A stretch of DNA of 11,151 nt, from assembly GCA_024225875.1 (NCBI GenBank), contig JAAEMD010000194.1:1-11151 (forward strand), read 5' to 3'. Shown piece after piece: positions 6,210 to 11,151 of this stretch (the first letter of the stretch is position 1; each line of letters opens with the position of its first letter). The notes under the pieces were generated by a model. The model had not been told where the DNA came from. It did not search any database and was given only the letters and a program-made list of their open reading frames with translations. The DNA is from a bacterium (GTDB lineage: Bacteria > Margulisbacteria > Marinamargulisbacteria > JAAEMD01). A program made the position numbers and the translations under genes.

Positions 6210-8365
6210 AAAATAAGCTTAATATTTTAGTGGTTAATATACATGGGTTGCTAAGGAGTAAAAAGCTGGAGCTGGGACGTGATGCTGATACCGGCGGTCA
6301 AACAAAGTATGTGTATGAGTATGTAAAAGAGTTAAGCAGACAGCCTGAAATAAATAAAGTTTATGTTGTTACACGTTTATTTTCAGATAAGAGATACTCT
6401 TCAGATTATTCTTTAGCAGTTGAAGCTATAAACGATAAAGCAGAAATCTTTAGAGTAAGAAGCTATGGGTTAAAATATATCAAAAAAGAAAAGTTGTGGC
6501 CTTATCTCGATGAGTTTGTTGATAATACCCTGGAAGTGGTAATTAAAAAAAAATTAAGGATAGATCTGATCCACAGCCACTATGCAGATGCTGGTTATGT
6601 AGCTATGGAGCTTTCAAAGCTTTTAAATAAGCCATTTATTCATACCGGTCACTCACTGGGTATACCTAAGAGAAAAAAGTTAATAGAGAACAATGTTGAT
6701 GAAACATCAATAGAAATTGATTATAAACTCAGTCATAGAATAGCTGTTGAAAACAAGATAATTAAAAAGGCCAGAATGATTGTTACTTCTACAAATCAGG
6801 AGGTGGAGCAGCAGTATTCGATGTATGATAATTATGATAGAGGAACTTATGAAGTAATTACACCTGGCATAGATCTAAAGAAATTTTATCCTTATTTTTA
6901 TTTGAAAGATCGAAATTTTAGATATTTACGTTCTTATGAACTCAGCCTTGAAATGAGAGAGTCAATTAGAAAAGAACTCCGGCGGTTTTTGGTAAAACCT
7001 AACAAGCCTTTGATTTTAACAATATGTCGACCTGAAAAGAGAAAGAATATAGAAGGTTTAATAGAAGCTTACGGGCTGGATAAAGAGCTTCAGGCTATGG
7101 CTAATTTAGCAATTTTTGCAGGTCTTAGAAAAGATATCTCTAAAAAGAACCGGTTTGAGCAGAGAATATTGATGGATATGCTTCTTCTTATGGATAAGTA
7201 TGATTTGTATGGTAAGCTGGCGATCCCTAAAAAACACGATTCTGAATTTGAGATACCGGAACTTTATAGATTTACAGCTCAACTGGGGGGCGTATTTATA
7301 AATCCGGCTTATATTGAACCGTTTGGTCTTACTTTACTTGAAGCAGCAGCATCAGGAGTTCCTATAGTAGCTACTGATAATGGCGGGCCGGCAGACATAA
7401 TTCGGAACTGCCATAACGGCTTACTTGTCAATGTGAAAGATCCGGCTGAAATCAGCAAAGCACTGAGGAAAATAATTTCTGATCAGGGAGAATGGAGTGA
7501 GTTTTCTAATAACGGAATAAATAATGTGAAAATCTTTTACAGCTGGGAGCATCATTGCCGTCAACTAATAAAAATAATAAAAAGCAGGAATATAGTTTCT
7601 TCTAACAAAACAAATAAAAGTGATAGCTCAATTAAAGATATATTCGCTTCATTCGAAAAGTTTATTATTACTGATATTGATAATACTTTAATCGGTGATA
7701 AAACAGAACTGAAGAGGTTTTTGGAGTGGCTGGAGCAAAACAGGTCCCGGGTCGGTTTTGGTGTAGCAACCGGGCGCAATATTAACTCTACTTTACAGGT
7801 TTTAAGTGAGAATAATGTTCCAATGCCTGATATTATTATTTCTTCAGTTGGAACAGAGATATACTATCACTTTTCAGGCAGGTTGATTTCTGATAATCGC
7901 TGGGCGATATCTCTAAAAAATAAATGGGACCCTGAAAAAATTAAAGAAATAATGAGACAGTTTGATTTTTTAACGACCCAGAAAGATAATAGATGTTATA
8001 AAATAAGTTATTATATTAAGGAATCTAACAATGAAAAGATTAAAAAAATGAATGCAGCTTTAAAAGATAAGCATATAAAAGCCTGTTTAACTGTGACAGA
8101 AAACAGACTGCTGGATATTCTTCCTTTCTCAGCATCAAAGTATAAAGCGATTAAGTATTTAGCAAAAAAATGGAATATTTCTGAAGATAATGTGCTTGTA
8201 TCTGGAGATTCTGGTAATGATAGAGAAATGTTAAGGGAAATGAAAAAATCTGTTGTTGTTGCTAATTATCAAAATGAACTTAAGAGCTTAAAAAAATCTT
8301 TTTTTTCAAAAGAAAAATATGCGGGTGCTATACTGGATGGTTTAAAACATTATAAATTTATTTGA
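6206..8365 (+). CDS. sps: Bifunctional sucrose-phosphate synthase / sucrose-phosphate phosphatase
   Basis: A 719-residue fusion that should make sucrose in one polypeptide. Residues 1 to about 450 are a GT-B glycosyltransferase of family GT4 that joins UDP-glucose and fructose-6-phosphate to sucrose-6-phosphate (EC 2.4.1.14). It has the SPS N-terminal signature ELGRDADTGGQ at 22-32, HSHYADAG, HTGHSLG, the nucleotide-binding Arg275 and Lys280 of TICRPEKRKN, and the EX7E pair Glu371/Glu379 in YIEPFGLTLLE. After a short linker (about 455-485) comes a HAD-type sucrose-6-phosphate phosphatase domain (EC 3.1.3.24). All its motifs are intact: TDIDNTL (nucleophile Asp490, acid/base Asp492), ATGR with Thr522, Lys645 in SASKYKAI, and GDSGND (667-672). 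Some cyanobacterial SPS proteins carry a degenerate phosphatase domain; this one looks active. The start overlaps the fructokinase stop, and the stop abuts or overlaps the sucrose synthase start. Confidence 0.96.
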   Translation: MKNKLNILVVNIHGLLRSKKLELGRDADTGGQTKYVYEYVKELSRQPEINKVYVVTRLFSDKRYSSDYSLAVEAINDKAEIFRVRSYGLKYIKKEKLWPYLDEFVDNTLEVVIKKKLRIDLIHSHYADAGYVAMELSKLLNKPFIHTGHSLGIPKRKKLIENNVDETSIEIDYKLSHRIAVENKIIKKARMIVTSTNQEVEQQYSMYDNYDRGTYEVITPGIDLKKFYPYFYLKDRNFRYLRSYELSLEMRESIRKELRRFLVKPNKPLILTICRPEKRKNIEGLIEAYGLDKELQAMANLAIFAGLRKDISKKNRFEQRILMDMLLLMDKYDLYGKLAIPKKHDSEFEIPELYRFTAQLGGVFINPAYIEPFGLTLLEAAASGVPIVATDNGGPADIIRNCHNGLLVNVKDPAEISKALRKIISDQGEWSEFSNNGINNVKIFYSWEHHCRQLIKIIKSRNIVSSNKTNKSDSSIKDIFASFEKFIITDIDNTLIGDKTELKRFLEWLEQNRSRVGFGVATGRNINSTLQVLSENNVPMPDIIISSVGTEIYYHFSGRLISDNRWAISLKNKWDPEKIKEIMRQFDFLTTQKDNRCYKISYYIKESNNEKIKKMNAALKDKHIKACLTVTENRLLDILPFSASKYKAIKYLAKKWNISEDNVLVSGDSGNDREMLREMKKSVVVANYQNELKSLKKSFFSKEKYAGAILDGLKHYKFI

Positions 8366-8373
8366 AGATAACT

Positions 8374-10779
8374 ATGAATGAATTACCGATAGAGATTGAA
8401 AGAATAGAAAGCGATATTTTAACCAAGTACCTGCTTTCATTAAAGCTTCTTAAAAAGAAGCATATAATGAGAAATGAATTGTTAAATTTTTTTAATGATT
8501 TAAGGCCTAAGAACTTACTGGCAATAGAAAACAGTGAAAGTTTGTATGTATATAAATTTTTAAGAAAATCTCATGAGCTGATAATTCTGGACAATAAATA
8601 CTATGTTTCTTACAGGTATCATATTGCTAAATATGATTTTTATAAAATAGAAGTAGAGCATGACTTTTCCATACAATCAATTTCGATAGAAGAGTATATG
8701 AGAAATAAAGATATAGTAATTACGGGTAAAAAAGAAATAAATCCGCATTTTACTCAAATAGATTTTATGCCTTTTTATGATTATGCGCCCACAATAAAAG
8801 ACTCCAATCAAATTGGAAACGGGATTAATTTTCTTACAAGACACCTGGCAAGTAACCTTTTTCAAAATGCGGAGAAATGGAACCAGCTTTTATTTGATTT
8901 TATCAGTATTCATTCATTACAAAAAAAACAGTTGTTGATTAATAGTAAGAAAATAAAATCCATAGATAAGTTAATAGAGTATCTTAATTTTATGATTGAT
9001 TTAGCTGCAGAATCTGTTAATAAGAAAAAAGAACGGTACTTTTTTGTAGAAATGAAAAAGCTTGGATTTGAACCTGGATGGGGGAGTTCCATTAATAAGA
9101 TAAGAGAAACTATGCTGCTGCTCATAGAATGTTTTAATTCTCCGGATTCCACTTCACTGGAAAACTTTATTTCCAGAATACCTATGATATCTAAAATAGC
9201 TATTCTTTCACCCCACGGCTGGTTTGGGCAGGATAATGTTTTAGGCAGGCCGGATACAGGAGGTCAGGTTGTTTATATACTTGACCAGGTAAAGTATCTT
9301 GAGAAGCATATATCTTCAAACCTCAAGGAAGCTGGCCTGTCAAATGTTAAGCCTAAAATATTAATAGTTACCAGGTTAATTCCTGAAAATGAAGGTACTA
9401 AAAGTAATATAAGGATTGAAAAAGTAAAAGGAACAGGTAACTGCCATATACTGCGTATTCCATTCAGAAAAAAAGACGGAACTATCCATAGAAAATGGGT
9501 TTCCAGATTTCATATATGGCCTTACCTGGAAGATTATGCTGTTGAGGTAGAGAAAGAATTAACTGAGGAGTTTGGGTCTCAGCCGGATTTACTGATAGGT
9601 AATTACTCTGATGGAAACCTGGTAGCAAGTTTCATATCAAAAAAGACCGGGGTTATGCAGTGTAATATTGCTCATGCTCTGGAAAAATCCAAGTATTTGT
9701 TTTCTGATATGCAGTGGGAGGATTTTGAATATAAATATAATTTCTCATTTCAGTTTACAGCGGATCTTATTGCTATGAACTTAACTTCATTTATTATCAC
9801 AAGTACTTTTCAGGAAATCGGCGGGACAAAAGAAGCTCAGGGACAGTATGAGTCATACCTGACATATTCAATGCCTGACTTATATCATGTTAAAAGGGGC
9901 ATTAATCTGTTTCATCCAAAGTTTAATGTTATACCTCCTGGAGTGCCTGAAAATATTTTCTTTTCTCATAAGAATTATGAGCAGCGTAAAGAAACTATTA
10001 AGAAAAAAATGGAAAGAATAGTCTTCTATGCAAAGGAAGAATATATTTTTGGTGAACTGGAAAATCAGGATAAAAAGCCAATTTTTTCAATGGCAAGGAT
10101 TGATAAGATTAAAAATCTCTCAGGTCTTATAGAGTCTTATGGATCAAATAAAGAGTTGATTCAGAAGGCTAATTTAATATTGATAACAGATAAGGTCAGT
10201 TTCGATCAATCGAAAGATCAGGAAGAAAAAAAGGAAATGAAGAAGATGTATGATCTTATCAAAAAATATAAACTGCAAAAACACATGCGCTGGGTAGGGA
10301 TAGGAGCTTCATCAAGGCGTGAAGAATTAGCAGAAGTATATAGAATTATGGCAGATAAAAGAGGTGTTTTTGTGCAGCCTGCATTTTTTGAAGCATTTGG
10401 CTTGACAATCCTGGAAGCTATGGGTTCCGGGCTGCCAACTTTTGCTACAAAATTTGGTGGTCCATCAGAGATCATTTTTGATGAAAAGAACGGTTTTCTA
10501 ATTAACCCTACAGTTCCTGACAGTATTGCCAGAAAGATATTATGGTTTATAACAAAATCAGAAAAAGAAGGCAGTTACTGGGAAAAAATATCTGAATCAG
10601 CATGTTTCAGGATTAAGGACTGTTTTAACTGGGATCTTCATTCAGACAGGTTACTTACGTTAACAAGGTTATATGGGTTCTGGAAATTTGCAGTATCTTT
10701 AAAAGCAAAAGAAAAAATGAGCCTGTATTGCGATCTTCTATATGATGATTTTTATAGAAAGAGATTGCCTGAATACTGA
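8374..10779 (+). CDS. susA: Sucrose synthase (EC 2.4.1.13)
   Basis: Cytoplasmic GT4 enzyme that reversibly converts sucrose plus NDP to NDP-glucose plus fructose. The 801 residues match the roughly 800 of plant and bacterial sucrose synthases, including the N-terminal regulatory half (about 1-265) that SPS lacks. The linker GFEPGWG leads into the GT-B domain with ILSPHGWFGQ and GRPDTGGQVVYILDQ (from 291). Then come IAHALEKSKY with catalytic His434, the long FTADLIAMN/TSTFQEI block, Arg575 and Lys580 in MARIDKIKN, and Glu673/Glu681 in FFEAFGLTILE. The plant QN nucleotide-selectivity motif is not conserved (RWVGIGASS from 639). I place the start at ATG 8374, 8 nt after the sps stop. The in-frame TTG at 8362 would overlap that stop and add four residues; neither has a strong ribosome binding site. 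It is the last gene of the operon, followed directly by a terminator. Confidence 0.96.
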   Translation: MNELPIEIERIESDILTKYLLSLKLLKKKHIMRNELLNFFNDLRPKNLLAIENSESLYVYKFLRKSHELIILDNKYYVSYRYHIAKYDFYKIEVEHDFSIQSISIEEYMRNKDIVITGKKEINPHFTQIDFMPFYDYAPTIKDSNQIGNGINFLTRHLASNLFQNAEKWNQLLFDFISIHSLQKKQLLINSKKIKSIDKLIEYLNFMIDLAAESVNKKKERYFFVEMKKLGFEPGWGSSINKIRETMLLLIECFNSPDSTSLENFISRIPMISKIAILSPHGWFGQDNVLGRPDTGGQVVYILDQVKYLEKHISSNLKEAGLSNVKPKILIVTRLIPENEGTKSNIRIEKVKGTGNCHILRIPFRKKDGTIHRKWVSRFHIWPYLEDYAVEVEKELTEEFGSQPDLLIGNYSDGNLVASFISKKTGVMQCNIAHALEKSKYLFSDMQWEDFEYKYNFSFQFTADLIAMNLTSFIITSTFQEIGGTKEAQGQYESYLTYSMPDLYHVKRGINLFHPKFNVIPPGVPENIFFSHKNYEQRKETIKKKMERIVFYAKEEYIFGELENQDKKPIFSMARIDKIKNLSGLIESYGSNKELIQKANLILITDKVSFDQSKDQEEKKEMKKMYDLIKKYKLQKHMRWVGIGASSRREELAEVYRIMADKRGVFVQPAFFEAFGLTILEAMGSGLPTFATKFGGPSEIIFDEKNGFLINPTVPDSIARKILWFITKSEKEGSYWEKISESACFRIKDCFNWDLHSDRLLTLTRLYGFWKFAVSLKAKEKMSLYCDLLYDDFYRKRLPEY

Positions 10780-10823
10780 TAATACACCAGGGATCTGACC
10801 GCATACCCTGTTTTTTTATCAGT
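10775..10823 (+). terminator. Compound intrinsic terminator after sucrose synthase
   Basis: An inner stem CAGGGAT (10788-10794) pairs with ATaCCCTG (10803-10810, one bulged A) and is followed by seven T residues (10811-10817). This is a good intrinsic terminator. An outer perfect 8-bp repeat encloses it: ACTGATAA at 10775-10782, overlapping the stop codon, and TTATCAGT at 10816-10823. The outer arm supplies an A-rich strand opposite the T-run, so the element could also stop transcription arriving from the right. Confidence 0.75.
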
Positions 10824-11151
10824 CAGTCAGGCACGATTCTCTCTTAATCAATACCCTTTGATCTTATCTTTTATACGATCCTGAATATCACGTATTCTGT
10901 TGGCCTCTTTATTCATAAACCATCTTTACTTTTTTGACCATTTAGAGGATAGCCGATTTTCACCCCGGTTTCACGTTCCCTTTATCTTATCCCTGTTTAC
11001 CTTATGTTCAACTTATTGTTTATTAGCGAACTCAAGTATGGCACTGGTATTCTGTTTATGTTCTTTTATACGCTCTAGAATCGCGTTTTTACGTAAGCGA
11101 TCCCCCAACCGCATTCTTGAAAAAAACAATTAACTTTCTTTAAAATTCCAG
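10824..11151. other. Terminal stretch without a supported gene; two short minus-strand frames, possible remnants
   Basis: No gene of convincing size or family lies here. On the minus strand two short frames read as charged, helix-like peptides. One runs 11129 to 11013 (TTG start; ATG at 11114) and contains RLRKNAILERIKEHKQ. The other runs 10916 to 10848 (22 residues) and contains IRDIQDRIKDKIKGY. They are in different frames with stops between them, so they could be unrelated small genes, chance frames, or pieces of one decayed gene. The plus-strand frame at 10900-11133 is rich in Phe, Leu, Ser and Cys, as expected for the complement of AT-rich coding or formerly coding DNA, and is not believed. 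The stretch between the two short frames, about 10930-10990, is visibly richer in G and C. Confidence 0.3.

Noticed and set aside
7561..7779. Minus-strand open frame inside sps
   Set aside because: It lies antisense to the linker and the start of the phosphatase domain, where the plus-strand frame carries catalytic motifs. There is no independent evidence for it.
10900..11133. Plus-strand open frame of 77 codons
   Set aside because: It has no ribosome binding site, and its composition (Phe, Leu, Ser, Cys) is that of a complement-strand shadow. It has no recognisable domain.

Overview
The window is an AT-rich stretch of bacterial DNA with closely packed genes. It encodes a compact leucyl-tRNA synthetase of about 804 residues and a complete set of sucrose enzymes. 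It carries no marker that fixes the lineage. The compact LeuRS resembles Firmicute and cyanobacterial enzymes in length more than the longer E. coli type. Sucrose synthase together with an SPS-SPP fusion is known from cyanobacteria, some proteobacteria (methylotrophs, nitrifiers, some former deltaproteobacteria), Deferribacteres and several uncultured phyla. I therefore call it an AT-rich, probably Gram-negative or candidate-phylum bacterium and do not go further.

Layout. (1) Bases 1-2453 look accessory. A 5'-truncated gene on the plus strand (to 584) converges on a large minus-strand gene (675-2453). Neither belongs to a family I recognise with certainty. The larger one carries a motif series in its C-terminal half that looks like a divergent kinase fold of the PI3K/PIKK/HipA type. 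(2) Bases 2454-2760 form a divergent intergenic region with a candidate promoter and two perfect inverted repeats in front of leuS. (3) leuS (2761-5175) is intact, with all signature motifs. (4) Bases 5176-5276 hold a perfect 19-bp tandem repeat and an extended -10 promoter that lies almost on the next start codon. (5) Bases 5277-10779 form a tight three-gene operon: PfkB-type fructokinase, a sucrose-phosphate synthase/phosphatase fusion, and sucrose synthase. The first junction overlaps (ATGA) and the second either overlaps or is 8 nt apart. The operon ends in a compound terminator hairpin. (6) The last roughly 330 bases hold no gene I can support, only two very short minus-strand frames that may be remnants.

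How the genes work together. The operon encodes a closed sucrose loop. SPS joins UDP-glucose and fructose-6-phosphate. The fused phosphatase domain releases sucrose. Sucrose synthase splits sucrose with a nucleoside diphosphate into NDP-glucose and fructose. Fructokinase returns fructose to fructose-6-phosphate. Such a loop could make sucrose as a compatible solute or reserve and recover both halves, keeping the glucose activated as NDP-glucose for polymer synthesis. leuS is probably a separate unit, because a distinct promoter-like region separates it from the operon.
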